This document shows positions 32,801 through 44,243 of a stretch of 64,000 nucleotides of DNA, piece by piece (position 1 is the stretch's first letter; each line of letters opens with the position of its first letter). The stretch is taken from contig NZ_JARBUT010000001.1 of the NCBI RefSeq assembly GCF_028882275.1, forward strand, positions 558,001 through 622,000, given 5' to 3'. Under the pieces are notes generated by a model, which saw nothing but the letters and a program-made list of their open reading frames with translations, had not been told where the DNA came from and made no database searches. The stretch is from Nocardiopsis sp. N85. GTDB lineage: Bacteria > Actinomycetota > Actinomycetes > Streptosporangiales > Streptosporangiaceae. Both the position numbers and the translations under genes were made by a program.

Positions 32801-35477
32801 GCACACCCGAGCCGAGCATCAACAGCCCGGTGGACAACAGGACCACCAGCATGAACACCGATCCGACCACGGCCAGGCGGGACGCGGCCAGGCGGCGCCG
32901 TGCCCGGGAGGCGGCCCTCGTGCTCGCCGCGGTGCGTCCCAGCACGATGAGCCCGATGGAGGTCAGCACCGGCAACCACCAGGCGGCGCCCGTGTCGCCG
33001 GGCAGCAGGCCGGTGACCGCGCCGGTGAACTCCGACAGCGACCCCAGGATCGGGCCCCGGGAGCCCTCCACCAGGCCCGTGTAGGCGTCGGTGACGAACG
33101 CGCTCTCGGGATAGAAGCCGTCCGCCGGGCGCAGCGCCCGCCCCAACCCGTCGACGAGCCCGAGCAGGGCCGCCGGGTAGGCGAAGCGTCGGCACCGGCC
33201 CGCCGTCATCGCCTTCTGGATCTGCTTCATGGTGCGCTGGACACGACGGGAGGCGCGGTCCCGCGCCCGCTGGGAACCCTCGGGCCCGGCCTGGTCGGGC
33301 CGGTTCGGGTCCTGTGCGGCGCCCCACCCTCCCCACGGGGGCCGACGGGCGGCGTGCTGCGGGGCGGTGCCGTCGATCACCGGATCGTCGCCGGTGGCGG
33401 CCTCGGCCCGGCGACGACGGGTGTCGGCCATCCGGGCGCGGGTCTCGTCCCAGCGTTCCCGGGCCGAACCGGTCAGGGCCGCCCACCGGTCCTGGCGGCG
33501 GGCGCGTCCGTCGGCGCGTTCGCGGTCGGCGATGGAACCGCCGATGCGGACGGCCTCGGGCAGCAGGAGCACGGCGGTGAGCAGGGCGGCGCGCGAGGCC
33601 AGCGGGTCGGTACCGCCCTCGCGCAGGCCGGTGCGGCGCTGTTCGGTCCACCAGGGGGCGTGCGGCGCGGTGCTGCGCTGGGCGGGGTGCCAGGACTGGC
33701 GGCGCACCAGGGCGCGGTGCCGGGAGGCGATCTCGGGGGCCAGGACCAGTTCGACGGCGCGCGCCCAGGTGGTGTCGATCTCGTGGGCGGCGGGGCGGTC
33801 CGGCCGGTCGCCGCCGCCCCCGGTGATCCGGTCGAGGCTCTCGGTGACCCGCCGCATGAGCAGGGGGACCTCGTGCTGGACGCGTTCCAGGAGCACACAG
33901 CGCCCCGACCCGTTGGTGCGGCAGCCCGGGTGGGGGCACCAGTGCTGGGCGGCCAGCCCCACCGCACCCGATTCCACGGCCTCGCGCACCACGGCGTGCC
34001 GGCTGGCCTCACCGGTGGCCAGTTCCAGCAGGCCGTCGGCGCTGATCTCGTGACCGTGGAAGCGCGGCGGCATGCCCGGAACGTAGCGGGCGGCCAGGGC
34101 GCTGATGGCGATGTGGGCGCGTTCGGGGTGGCCTTCGAGGCCGGTGAGGTAGGCGCGGTCGAAGGTGTGGTCCTTGACCTCGCGGTCCAGCCAGGTGCGC
34201 AGCTCCGACCAGTGGGTGCGCAGCCACAGGGCGCCGGTGTCGGACCGGTCGAGGAGGTCGAAGGCGAGACTGGGCGGGTCCTCGTGGGAGGCGCCGGCGA
34301 ACACGATGGGGCGCAGGCGCCGGGCGGTGCGGATCGCGGGGCGTTCCCCGGCCAGCCACTGGGAGACCTCGGCGTGCCCCCAGCGGGCGGAGGGGGAGGG
34401 GGCGAGCAGGCCGCGTACCAGCAGCCGCCAGCGCTCGTCGGCGACGGCGGAGATGTCCACCTCGGTGTTGCGGGCGGTGAGCCAGTTGCCGCCGCGGTCG
34501 GGGCGGCGTCCGGTGACCAGTTCGTGGGCCATCACGCCCAGGGCCCACCAGGCGCCGGGGGCCTCGCGGCGGCCCTCCACGACCTCGGGGGCGGCGTAGT
34601 CCTCGGTGATGGCCAGCCCGCCGTAGACACGGCTCATGGTGGCGCGGACGGCGCCGCCGAAGTCGGTGAGCGCGAGCACCGGCGGGTCCAGGGAGCGCAC
34701 CAGCAGGTTCTCGGGTTTGACGTCGGTGTGGTTGTGCTGGAGGTCGTCCTGCCAGTGGCGGAGGCACTCGGCGACGGCGGAGACGACGGCGCGGGCCCGG
34801 GCCTCGTCCAAGGGGGCCCCGTCGATGACGGTGCGCAGGGTGCCGTGGGCGAAGTACTCCTGGGCCTCCCAGGCCAGGTCCTCGTCCCAGGAGCTGGTGG
34901 CGTGACCGTAGCCGTGGATCGCCGGGGTGTGCGGTGAGGCGGTGCCGCGGGCGCGCAGCCGGTCCAGGAGCTCCCGGTTGATGTCGTGGCCGGGCCGGTA
35001 CACCTTCAGCGCCAGGCGGCGGCCGGGGGAGTCGGCGGGCTCGACGAGGTAGACGACGGCCTCGCCGCCCGCGCCGATGCGGTCCAGGACCTGGTAGCGG
35101 CGGCGCAGTTCGGCGGGGACGGCGTAGTCCAGGTCGCTGGCGGGGCCGACGACGACCCGGGAGACGAGTCGGGCCATCCAGTCCAGGAGCGGCCCGAACA
35201 GGGAACGCCACCAGGGGGCGTCTTCGCCGCCGCCCGGGGCCCCGGTCCCGGGGGTCCGGGCGGCGGGCGACGCGGTCCGCTCGACCCTGGTGGCCCGGGG
35301 CGGCGACCCGGGGTCCGCGACCCGGGTGGGCGGTGTCCCGTCGCGGGTGGAGCCGGGGCGCAGCACACGGGTGACCCACCGCGTGGCCCCTGGCGCGGGC
35401 CCCGCCTCGGCGGTGGGCGCGGTGGGTTCGATCCGTTGCGTCGGCGCGTTGTCGTCACCGGTGTGGGGCGTGACCAT
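32772..35477 (-). CDS. Large serine/threonine protein kinase with C-terminal membrane segments
   Basis: The kinase domain (about residues 125-390 of 901) looks active: glycine loop IGAGGEAVVY, lysine LALKVYRP, catalytic loop HNHTDVKPENLL, DFG in LTDFGGA and YAAPEVVEG. After it come about 400 residues I do not recognise, with a cysteine cluster CPHPGCRTNGSGRC (about residue 560) that could bind metal. Near the C-terminus are three hydrophobic stretches (YPAALLGLVDGLG, WWLPVLTSIGLIVLG, VVGSVFMLVVLLSTGLLML), so the protein is probably membrane-anchored with the kinase inside. No PASTA or other known sensor is present. The start at 35477 has GAAGGA at wide spacing, so the true start is unsure. 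Confidence 0.82.
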   Translation of the reverse strand: MVTPHTGDDNAPTQRIEPTAPTAEAGPAPGATRWVTRVLRPGSTRDGTPPTRVADPGSPPRATRVERTASPAARTPGTGAPGGGEDAPWWRSLFGPLLDWMARLVSRVVVGPASDLDYAVPAELRRRYQVLDRIGAGGEAVVYLVEPADSPGRRLALKVYRPGHDINRELLDRLRARGTASPHTPAIHGYGHATSSWDEDLAWEAQEYFAHGTLRTVIDGAPLDEARARAVVSAVAECLRHWQDDLQHNHTDVKPENLLVRSLDPPVLALTDFGGAVRATMSRVYGGLAITEDYAAPEVVEGRREAPGAWWALGVMAHELVTGRRPDRGGNWLTARNTEVDISAVADERWRLLVRGLLAPSPSARWGHAEVSQWLAGERPAIRTARRLRPIVFAGASHEDPPSLAFDLLDRSDTGALWLRTHWSELRTWLDREVKDHTFDRAYLTGLEGHPERAHIAISALAARYVPGMPPRFHGHEISADGLLELATGEASRHAVVREAVESGAVGLAAQHWCPHPGCRTNGSGRCVLLERVQHEVPLLMRRVTESLDRITGGGGDRPDRPAAHEIDTTWARAVELVLAPEIASRHRALVRRQSWHPAQRSTAPHAPWWTEQRRTGLREGGTDPLASRAALLTAVLLLPEAVRIGGSIADRERADGRARRQDRWAALTGSARERWDETRARMADTRRRRAEAATGDDPVIDGTAPQHAARRPPWGGWGAAQDPNRPDQAGPEGSQRARDRASRRVQRTMKQIQKAMTAGRCRRFAYPAALLGLVDGLGRALRPADGFYPESAFVTDAYTGLVEGSRGPILGSLSEFTGAVTGLLPGDTGAAWWLPVLTSIGLIVLGRTAASTRAASRARRRLAASRLAVVGSVFMLVVLLSTGLLMLGSGVLIPLDGLLG

Positions 35478-35732
35478 GGAGGTCGGTGCCGTCCTTCGGT
35501 TGCGTGGGTGTCTGGACGTCCGTGGGATCGGCGGACCGCTTTCCGGACCGGGCGCCCCCGCGGCGCCGTGCGGCGACCGTGCGCCCGTGGACCCCCGGGT
35601 GGCGCCTCTCCCCGTCTTCATCCTGTTGGACTCCCGACGCCGCCGTCGAGTTCCCGCGGAAGCGGTCCCTGTCACAGCGGGGGCGGCCGGTGCCCGCGTG
35701 TCACGGTCGGCCGCGCGTCCCGGTCGGCGGGG

Positions 35733-36038
35733 TCAGTGCCCGCGCGGGGTGAGGCCGAGCTTCGCGCAGGCCTCCTGGTACATGCGCACGACCTCGACGC
35801 GGATCTGGGCGCGCTCGGTGAGCGGCCGTGCCCAGGGGATGCGGACGGTGTGCTCGGTGCCGTCGACGGTGACGGCGTAGTCGCCGCCCTCGCCGTCCAG
35901 TCCGGTCATGCGGGCCTCGGTGGCCTGGGGGAGGCCGCCCAGGGCGCGGCAGATGAGCAGGGTGTCCTCGGGGTGGTCACCGTTCATGTGGGCGGTGACG
36001 GCGGTGACGACCTCGGGGGGAAAGGGGCTGGACGGCAC
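35733..36038 (-). CDS. DUF2470 domain protein
   Basis: The 101-residue protein is a stand-alone DUF2470 domain: VVTAVTAHMNGDHPEDTLLICRALGG, then GGDYAVTV and ERAQIRVEVVRMYQEAC. Elsewhere this domain is the C-terminal part of HugZ-like heme proteins, and short actinomycete versions accompany siderophore-interacting proteins, so a heme or iron link is possible. The GTG has a near-perfect AGGAGGAA. Neighbours give no further hint, and heme binding is unproven. Confidence 0.8.
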   Translation of the reverse strand: MPSSPFPPEVVTAVTAHMNGDHPEDTLLICRALGGLPQATEARMTGLDGEGGDYAVTVDGTEHTVRIPWARPLTERAQIRVEVVRMYQEACAKLGLTPRGH

Positions 36039-36084
36039 GGTTCCTCCTGGAGTGCGGGGCGCGGGTGCGGGTGCGCACGACGAA

Positions 36085-36114
36085 GCGGGGGGAGGGCGTG
36101 CGCCCTCCCCCCGC
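36085..36114 (-). terminator. Perfect 14-base hairpin upstream of the DUF2470 gene
   Basis: Two 14-base arms (GCGGGGGGAGGGCG and its complement) enclose TG. It lies 47 bases upstream of the DUF2470 start on the same transcript side, so it may end readthrough from yceI or attenuate the DUF2470 gene. Confidence 0.55.
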
Positions 36115-36201
36115 CGACGATAGCCGAGCGTCACCCCGGGTGGTGACGGTGTGTCGCCAAAACCGGTCGGCCGTTCTCCCGCGCGCGGGCGGACCGACGT
36201 C

Positions 36202-36229
36202 CCCCCGCCCCGCCCCCGAGGGGCGGGGG
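36202..36229 (-). terminator. Terminator-like hairpin after the YceI gene
   Basis: CCCCCGCCCC pairs with GGGGCGGGGG around an 8-base loop, 173 bases after the YceI stop on the minus strand. Confidence 0.45.
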
Positions 36230-36401
36230 CCGCCGTGCCCACCGTGTCCGTGCTGCCGGCCCGCGCCGGGGCGCCGGGCCCCCGCCCGCCGCGCGGACCT
36301 CCCGACGCCCCGGGGTTCCACCGGACCCCGGGGTCCCGTGGGCGCCGTCGCGACGATCCGCCCCGACCTGGTCGGGGGAACCGCCCGGTGGGAGGGCGGG
36401 C

Positions 36402-36944
36402 TCAGGCCTGGTGGGTGAACTCGGCGTCGATGTCGATGGTGATCTTGTCGCCGATGACCACGCCGCCACCGTCCATCGGCATCTCGATGTCGACGCCGAA
36501 GGCCTTGCGGCTGATCTGGGTGGAGGCCGCGAAGCCGGCGCGGTCCAGCCCGTAGGGGTCGACGGTGGAGCCGTTGAACTCCAGCTTGAGCTCGACCGGG
36601 TGGGTGTTGCCCTTGATGGTCAGGTCGCCCTTGAGGACGAAGTCCTCGCCGTCGGCCGCCAGGCCGGTGGAGCGGAAAGTGAACTCCGGGTGGTCCTCGA
36701 CCCCGAAGAAGTCGGCGGAGCGGATGTGGCCGTCCCGGTCGGCGTTGTCGGTGTTGATCGAAGCGGCGTCGATGGTGGCCTCGACGGACGCCCCCGTGGG
36801 GTCCTCGGGGACGGTCAGGGTGGCGTCGAACTTCTCGAACCGACCGCGGACCTTGCTCACCATCATGTGGCGGACGGAGAAGCCGACCACGCTGTGGGCC
36901 GCGTCGATCGTCCAGGTGCCGGGCTTCAGTTCCTGCGCTGCCAT
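36402..36944 (-). CDS. YceI family lipid-binding protein
   Basis: The 180-residue protein is a lipocalin-like YceI barrel that binds isoprenoid-type lipids: GTWTIDAAHSVVGFSVRHMMVSKVRGRFEKFDATL, INTDNADRDGHIRSADFF and FVLKGDLTIKGNTHPVELKLEF are all typical. No signal peptide is present, so it is cytoplasmic as in many actinomycetes. GGGAG lies nine bases before the ATG. It is divergent from a MarR regulator with a palindrome between them, which suggests direct repression by that regulator. Confidence 0.93.
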   Translation of the reverse strand: MAAQELKPGTWTIDAAHSVVGFSVRHMMVSKVRGRFEKFDATLTVPEDPTGASVEATIDAASINTDNADRDGHIRSADFFGVEDHPEFTFRSTGLAADGEDFVLKGDLTIKGNTHPVELKLEFNGSTVDPYGLDRAGFAASTQISRKAFGVDIEMPMDGGGVVIGDKITIDIDAEFTHQA

Positions 36945-37013
36945 GTGCCTACATCTCCCTGTGAGCGGGTCGGGGCCCGGGATCGGGCCCCTCTATCTGC
37001 CTAGGAACAAAGT

Positions 37014-37043
37014 ACCTTAGAAATATCTTCCTTGGAAGAAGGT
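37014..37043. promoter_or_regulatory. Nested palindromes, candidate MarR operator
   Basis: TCTTCC-TT-GGAAGA (37026-37039) lies within a wider inverted repeat ACCTT/AAGGT (37014-37018, 37039-37043). The region is clearly A/T-richer than its surroundings and lies between divergent yceI and marR, where a MarR dimer would be expected to bind. Confidence 0.6.
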
Positions 37044-37079
37044 TAGGTGTCCGATCCGGGGTTCGCAAGCGGTCGGCGT

Positions 37080-37085
37080 TAGGAT
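37080..37085 (+). promoter_or_regulatory. Leaderless -10 element of the marR gene
   Basis: TAGGAT lies six bases before the ATG, which has no Shine-Dalgarno. Confidence 0.5.
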
Positions 37086-37091
37086 CGCCCC

Positions 37092-37601
37092 ATGGAGAAC
37101 CCGGCATGGCTCGACGCCGACGAACAACGGGTCTGGCGGGGCTTCCTGCGGGTCAACGCCTGGATCTACGACGACCTCGAACGCGACCTGCGCGAACGCG
37201 GCGGACTGAGCCTCATCGAATACGGCATCCTCGTGCACCTGTCCGAGGCGCCCGAACGCCGCATGCGCATGCGCGCCCTCGCCGACGGCGTCATCGTCTC
37301 CAAGAGCCGGCTCTCCCACCAGATCTCCCGCCTCGAACGCGACGGGCTCGTCCGCAAACAGGAGTGCGCCGACGACCGGCGCGGCCTGTGGGCCGTCCTC
37401 ACCGACGAGGGCGCCCGCCTCCTGGCCGACATCGCCCCCGGACACGCCGCCCGGGTCCGCGCCCTCGTGTTCGACCGCCTCGGCCCCCGGCGCACCGCCG
37501 ACCTGGAGGCGATCCTCGCCACCCTGGAACCCTCCGGCGACGCGCCGATGGACGGCATCCGACCAGCGGACGACCGTTCCGCCACGGCCGGTCACGACTG
37601 A
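37092..37601 (+). CDS. MarR-family transcriptional regulator
   Basis: The 169-residue protein has the MarR winged helix: LSLIEYGILVHLSEAPERRMRMRALADGVIVSKSRLSHQISRLERDGLVRKQECADDRRGLWAVLTDEG, in which SKSRLSHQISRLE is the recognition helix and DDRRG the wing. MarR proteins repress neighbouring genes until a small molecule binds. It faces yceI across a palindrome. The ATG has no ribosome-binding site and follows a -10-like TAGGAT by six bases. Confidence 0.93.
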   Translation: MENPAWLDADEQRVWRGFLRVNAWIYDDLERDLRERGGLSLIEYGILVHLSEAPERRMRMRALADGVIVSKSRLSHQISRLERDGLVRKQECADDRRGLWAVLTDEGARLLADIAPGHAARVRALVFDRLGPRRTADLEAILATLEPSGDAPMDGIRPADDRSATAGHD

Positions 37602-37620
37602 GCCGAACACCGACCCGCCC

Positions 37621-37649
37621 GGCCCCCGTCCCGGGTAGAGTCGGGGGCC
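37621..37649 (+). terminator. Hairpin between marR and sseB
   Basis: GGCCCCCG and CGGGGGCC form an 8-base stem around 13 bases. It ends directly before the sseB GTG and contains that gene's -10 candidate, so it could end marR transcripts. Confidence 0.45.
37636..37641 (+). promoter_or_regulatory. Leaderless -10 element of the SseB-family gene
   Basis: TAGAGT lies eight bases before the GTG start. No purine-rich ribosome site precedes the start at normal spacing. Confidence 0.45.
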
Positions 37650-38357
37650 GTGAGCAGACCAACGATCATCGGCGCCCAGAACTTCCGTGACGACGACGGC
37701 GGCGCCGACCCCGAGGTCGAATCCCGCCTGCGCGCCCACGCCGCCGGCGAGATCGGCGACCGCCAGGTGCTGACCGCCCTGGGCGCCTCCCGCCTCCTCA
37801 TCCCCGTGGTCGCCGTGGCCACCGAGACCGAGAAGGGCGTCGGCGGGCTCACCAAGGACAAGAACAGCGAGGTCGCGGTCCCGATCATGACCGGCAAGGA
37901 CGGACGCCGCGGCGTACTCGCCTTCACCTCCGTCGACGCCGTCCGCCGGTGGCGTCCCGACGCCCGACCCGTCCCCTTCGCCACCAAGGACGCCTGCCGG
38001 GCCGCCGTCGAGGAGGGCGCCGACGCCCTGGTCGTCGACGTGTCCGGTCCGGTGCCCTACAGCGTCCAGGGGCGCTTCCTCACCATGCTCGCCGAGCACG
38101 GCACCGTCCCCGAACCCAAGGACGACCCCCAGGTGCTCGCCCTCGTCTACCGGGTGACCCACTCCGAGTTCGGCATCGAACGGGTGCGCATCCACCCCTC
38201 CGAACGCGCCGACATCGGCATCCGCCTCGAACTGGAGGAACGCGACGACGAGGTACTGCGCCGCGTCGCCGAACGCCTGGCCGCCGAACTGCGCCACGTC
38301 CTGCCCGGCGGGATCGAACTCAGCGCCGTCGTGCGCGCCCACCGCGACGAGGACTGA
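37650..38357 (+). CDS. SseB family protein
   Basis: The 235-residue protein has the SseB N-terminal domain: LTALGASRLLIPVVAV, EVAVPIMTGKDGRRGVLAFTSVDAVRRW and DARPVPFATKDACRAAVEEGADALVVDVSGP. SseB-like domains are widespread in actinomycetes without a settled function; a link to secreted or membrane protein regulation has been suggested only by name. The GTG start appears leaderless. Confidence 0.85.
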   Translation: MSRPTIIGAQNFRDDDGGADPEVESRLRAHAAGEIGDRQVLTALGASRLLIPVVAVATETEKGVGGLTKDKNSEVAVPIMTGKDGRRGVLAFTSVDAVRRWRPDARPVPFATKDACRAAVEEGADALVVDVSGPVPYSVQGRFLTMLAEHGTVPEPKDDPQVLALVYRVTHSEFGIERVRIHPSERADIGIRLELEERDDEVLRRVAERLAAELRHVLPGGIELSAVVRAHRDED

Positions 38358-38415
38358 TCGCGCGGGGCTTTTCCACAGGTACGATCCGGGCCTGTCGCCA
38401 CGGATCGCCGACCGG

Positions 38416-38421
38416 TAGCTT
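38416..38421 (+). promoter_or_regulatory. Leaderless -10 element of the prepilin peptidase gene
   Basis: TAGCTT lies six bases before the ATG, which lacks a Shine-Dalgarno. Confidence 0.45.
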
Positions 38422-38427
38422 CGCACT

Positions 38428-39372
38428 ATGCCCACCCCCTCCGCGTTCGTGCCGCATCCGGACCCGTGGGCGATCGCCGTCATCGCGGCATCGGTCCTGT
38501 TCGGGCTGGTCGCCGGTCATATCGGCGGTCGCCTGGTGCCCCTGTTCGGCCCCGCCCGCCCCCGCGAGCACGTCCCCGCCGACGTCCACGGCGCCGTCTC
38601 TCCCGGCGCGGACGAGGGCACGACCGCGGGCACCGACAAGGCGGTGGCCCCGCCGGCCCCCAGGGGCGACGACGAGGGGCCACCACCGCCCCGCTGCCCC
38701 CACTGCCGGGCCGAACTGGTGTTCTGTCGCTGGTTCCCCCTCGTGGTCGATCGCTGCTTCCGCATCCGCGGCGCCTGCCCGCACTGCGAACAGACCGTCC
38801 GCTCCCACCCCGGTGTCCTCGTCCTGGCCGTGCTCGGCGCGACCCTGGTGGGTCTGACCGCCCTCCGGGACCCCGTCTGGACCCCCCTGTGGATCCCGGC
38901 CGGGCTGTGGCTCGTCGCCGTGGGCGCGGTGCTCTCCGTCGTGGACCTGCGGGTCCAACGCCTCCCGGACGTCATCGTCCGCCCCTCCTACCCGGTGGCC
39001 GCCGCGCTCATCGCGGCCGCGGTCCTCCTCCCACCCGGCGGCCCTCACCTCCACCGCGCCACCGACGCCCTCATCGGCATGGTCCTCGTCACGGTGCTGT
39101 ACTGGCTGCTGTGGCGCGTCCGCCCCGGCGGACTCGGCTTCGGCGACGTCAAACTCTCGGGCCTCAGCGGCCTCTACGCCGGATGGGCGGCCGGCCCGTT
39201 GGGCGCGCTGACCGCCGTGTTCTGGGCCTTCGCCGCCTTCTCCGCGGTGGGCCTGGTCCTGCTGGCACTGCGCCGCCTCTCCCACCGCGACCCCTTCCCC
39301 CTGGGGCCGTTCATGTGCGCCACCGCGCTGGCCACCGTCCTGGCCGCCCGACCCCTGATGCCCGCACTCTGA
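38428..39372 (+). CDS. Prepilin peptidase (A24 aspartic protease)
   Basis: Type IV prepilin peptidases cut leader peptides of pilin-like proteins in the membrane. The 314-residue protein has a cytoplasmic cysteine domain (CPHC, FCRWFPLV and CPHC, about residues 89-127) like that of bifunctional enzymes. It also has both catalytic aspartates: in VVDLRVQRLPD (about 172) and in GFGDVKLSG (about 237). Several membrane helices are clear. A 35-residue acidic and alanine-rich insert lies between the first helix and the cysteines. Its usual neighbour aroC follows; no pilin genes are in the window. Confidence 0.9.
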   Translation: MPTPSAFVPHPDPWAIAVIAASVLFGLVAGHIGGRLVPLFGPARPREHVPADVHGAVSPGADEGTTAGTDKAVAPPAPRGDDEGPPPPRCPHCRAELVFCRWFPLVVDRCFRIRGACPHCEQTVRSHPGVLVLAVLGATLVGLTALRDPVWTPLWIPAGLWLVAVGAVLSVVDLRVQRLPDVIVRPSYPVAAALIAAAVLLPPGGPHLHRATDALIGMVLVTVLYWLLWRVRPGGLGFGDVKLSGLSGLYAGWAAGPLGALTAVFWAFAAFSAVGLVLLALRRLSHRDPFPLGPFMCATALATVLAARPLMPAL

Positions 39373-39417
39373 GACCGGATGCCACCCCTCGGACCGATCC
39401 GTGAAAAGATCGGACCC

Positions 39418-42274
<2,857 letters not shown>

Positions 42275-42410
42275 ACTTGCACCCAGGCGGCCTGCGCACC
42301 GGTGCGCTCGGGGCGGACCCCGAGGCGCCCGCGGCCGGCCCCACCGATCAGCGGACCGGGCCCCAGGGTCCGGCCCCCGACGTGTCAGACCCCTTGGAGA
42401 GACGACCGAA

Positions 42411-42971
42411 GTGGCCACGACGAACGACATCAAGAACGGCACGACCCTGCGGATCGACGGCGTTCTGTGGAACGTCCTCGAATTCCAGCACGTCAAGCCG
42501 GGCAAGGGCGGCGCGTTCGTCCGTACCAAGCTGAAGAACGTCCTCACCGGCAAGATCGTGGACCGGACCTTCAACGCCGGCGCCAAGGTCGAGTTCGCCA
42601 ACGTCGATCGCCGCGACATGGAGTACCTGTACCACGACGGCGAGTCCTTCATCTTCATGGACACCCAGACCTACGACCAGCTCCCGGTCCCGGACGCCGT
42701 CGTCGGCGACGACAGCAACTTCCTCCTGGAGAACACCAAGGTCACGGTGGCCACCAACGAGGGCAACCCGCTCTACATCGAACTGCCCGCCGCCGTCGAG
42801 CTGGAGATCACCCACACCGACCCGGGTGTGCAGGGCGACCGCTCCACCGGCGGTACCAAGCCCGCCACCGTCCAGACCGGCGCCACCATCCAGGTGCCCC
42901 TGTTCATCTCCACCGGTGAGCGCGTCAAGGTCGACACCCGCACGGGCGACTACCTCGGGCGAGTCAACTGA
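42411..42971 (+). CDS. efp: Translation elongation factor P
   Basis: EF-P rescues ribosomes stalled at proline runs. The 186-residue protein has the three-domain structure: [40 protein letters not shown] with the loop lysine in KPGKGG, then [22 protein letters not shown] and [29 protein letters not shown] at the end. The start is GTG. Its TGA shares bases with the nusB ATG. Confidence 0.96.
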   Translation: MATTNDIKNGTTLRIDGVLWNVLEFQHVKPGKGGAFVRTKLKNVLTGKIVDRTFNAGAKVEFANVDRRDMEYLYHDGESFIFMDTQTYDQLPVPDAVVGDDSNFLLENTKVTVATNEGNPLYIELPAAVELEITHTDPGVQGDRSTGGTKPATVQTGATIQVPLFISTGERVKVDTRTGDYLGRVN

Positions 42972-43384
42972 TGAGCGGAGCACGGCGCAAGGCGCGGCGG
43001 CGCGCGGTCGAGGTCCTCTACGAGGCCGAGGTGCGCGGCATCTCGGTGGAAGAGGTCATCAAGCGCCGCCTGGCCCAGCCCGAGCCGCCGATCAACGAGT
43101 TCACCGAGCAGTTGGCCCGTTCCGTCAACGGGCACCGCGACCGCATCGACGAACTCCTGGACACCTACGCCATCGGTTGGACCCTGGAGCGGATGCCGGT
43201 CGTCGACCGCAACATCCTGCGCATGGGCGCCTATGAGCTGCTGTGGGCCGAGGACATCCCCGACGCCGTGGCGATCGCCGAGGCCGTCGGCGTCGCCAAG
43301 GAACTGTCCACCGACGAGTCTCCCAACTTCGTCAACGGGCTGCTGTCCAGGCTCATGGAGAACAAGTCGACGCTCGCGCTGTAG
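42971..43384 (+). CDS. nusB: Transcription antitermination factor NusB
   Basis: NusB joins NusE and boxA RNA in rRNA antitermination. The 137-residue all-helical protein shows ARRKARRRAVEVLYEAEVRG, LERMPVVDRNILRMGAYELLW and EAVGVAKELSTDESPNFVNGLLSRL. Its ATG overlaps the efp stop by one base. In many actinomycetes bldD and pyr genes follow; here a methyltransferase gene does. Confidence 0.95.
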   Translation: MSGARRKARRRAVEVLYEAEVRGISVEEVIKRRLAQPEPPINEFTEQLARSVNGHRDRIDELLDTYAIGWTLERMPVVDRNILRMGAYELLWAEDIPDAVAIAEAVGVAKELSTDESPNFVNGLLSRLMENKSTLAL

Positions 43385-43418
43385 AGCCGGCGGGCGGCAA
43401 CGGACATGGGGGACACGG

Positions 43419-44207
43419 GTGAGTGACAGGACCGGCACCAGCGCGGGCGGTCTGGGCGAAGGCGGGGCGACCGGCCCCGGCAGGGCGGCCAACGCGGCGC
43501 GGACCGCCGTCGTGTGGGAGGCCTTGGCCGGACTGCTGGACCGACTCGGCGGCGGTGCCCCGTTGGACATCGTCGACGCCGGTGGCGGCACCGGCGGGGC
43601 GGCCGTCCCGCTCGCCGAACTCGGCCACCGGGTGACCGTGGTCGAACCCAGCCCCGACTCGCTGGCCGCGCTGGAACGCCGCGCCGCCGAACGCGGCGTC
43701 CGGGTGCGCGGTGTGCAGGGGGAGATCGGGGACCTGGTGTCCCTGTTCCCGGCCGGCGGCACCGACCTGGTCCTGGTCCACAACGTGCTGGAGTACGTCG
43801 ACGACCCGGTCGCCGCCCTGCGCGACGTGGTCGGCGTCACCCGCCCCGGCGGTGCGGTCAGCCTGCTGGTCACCAACGCCGTCGCCGGCGCCCTGCACCG
43901 TGCCCTGGCCGGTCACCTCACCGACGCCCGCACCCTGCTGGAGGACGTCGAGGGCCGCTGGGGCCCCGGCGACCCCATGCCCCGGCGGTTCACCCGACGA
44001 GGCGTCCTGGAACTGGTCGGCACCGTCGGCCTCACCGACGAACGGGTGCGCGGGGTGCGGGTGTTCGCCGACCTCGTCCCGGGCCAGGCCTGGGAGGGCG
44101 ACGTCCACGCCGGTCGGCACCTGGTGGAACTGGAGAAGGCGGCCGCCGAGCACCCCGAGCTGCTCGGCATCGCCACCCAGCTCCACGTGACCGCCCATCG
44201 GCCCTGA
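43419..44207 (+). CDS. Class I SAM-dependent methyltransferase
   Basis: The 262-residue protein has a Rossmann methyltransferase core: motif I DIVDAGGGTGGAAVPLAELG, motif II VTVVEPSPDSLAALE, and VLVHNVLEYVDDPVAALRDVVGVTRPGGAVSLLV, the post-II to III region. The overall pattern is like CmoA/CmoB or SmtA-type enzymes that methylate tRNA or small molecules; the substrate is unknown. GTG start, with GGGGGA upstream. It may be cotranscribed with efp-nusB (34-base gap). Confidence 0.85.
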   Translation: MSDRTGTSAGGLGEGGATGPGRAANAARTAVVWEALAGLLDRLGGGAPLDIVDAGGGTGGAAVPLAELGHRVTVVEPSPDSLAALERRAAERGVRVRGVQGEIGDLVSLFPAGGTDLVLVHNVLEYVDDPVAALRDVVGVTRPGGAVSLLVTNAVAGALHRALAGHLTDARTLLEDVEGRWGPGDPMPRRFTRRGVLELVGTVGLTDERVRGVRVFADLVPGQAWEGDVHAGRHLVELEKAAAEHPELLGIATQLHVTAHRP

Positions 44208-44231
44208 GCCGGGACCGTCCCCGACGGCGCG

Positions 44232-44237
44232 TAGCCT
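44232..44237 (+). promoter_or_regulatory. Leaderless -10 element of dinB
   Basis: TAGCCT lies six bases before the ATG, and no ribosome-binding site is present. I see no LexA box here. Confidence 0.5.
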
Positions 44238-44243
44238 GACCGC

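Larger units (their letters stand above)
36039..36401. other. G+C-rich intergenic region with two long hairpins
   Basis: No gene is supported in this 363-base stretch between two minus-strand genes. It holds two long hairpins, described separately, and runs of C and G. Confidence 0.5.
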
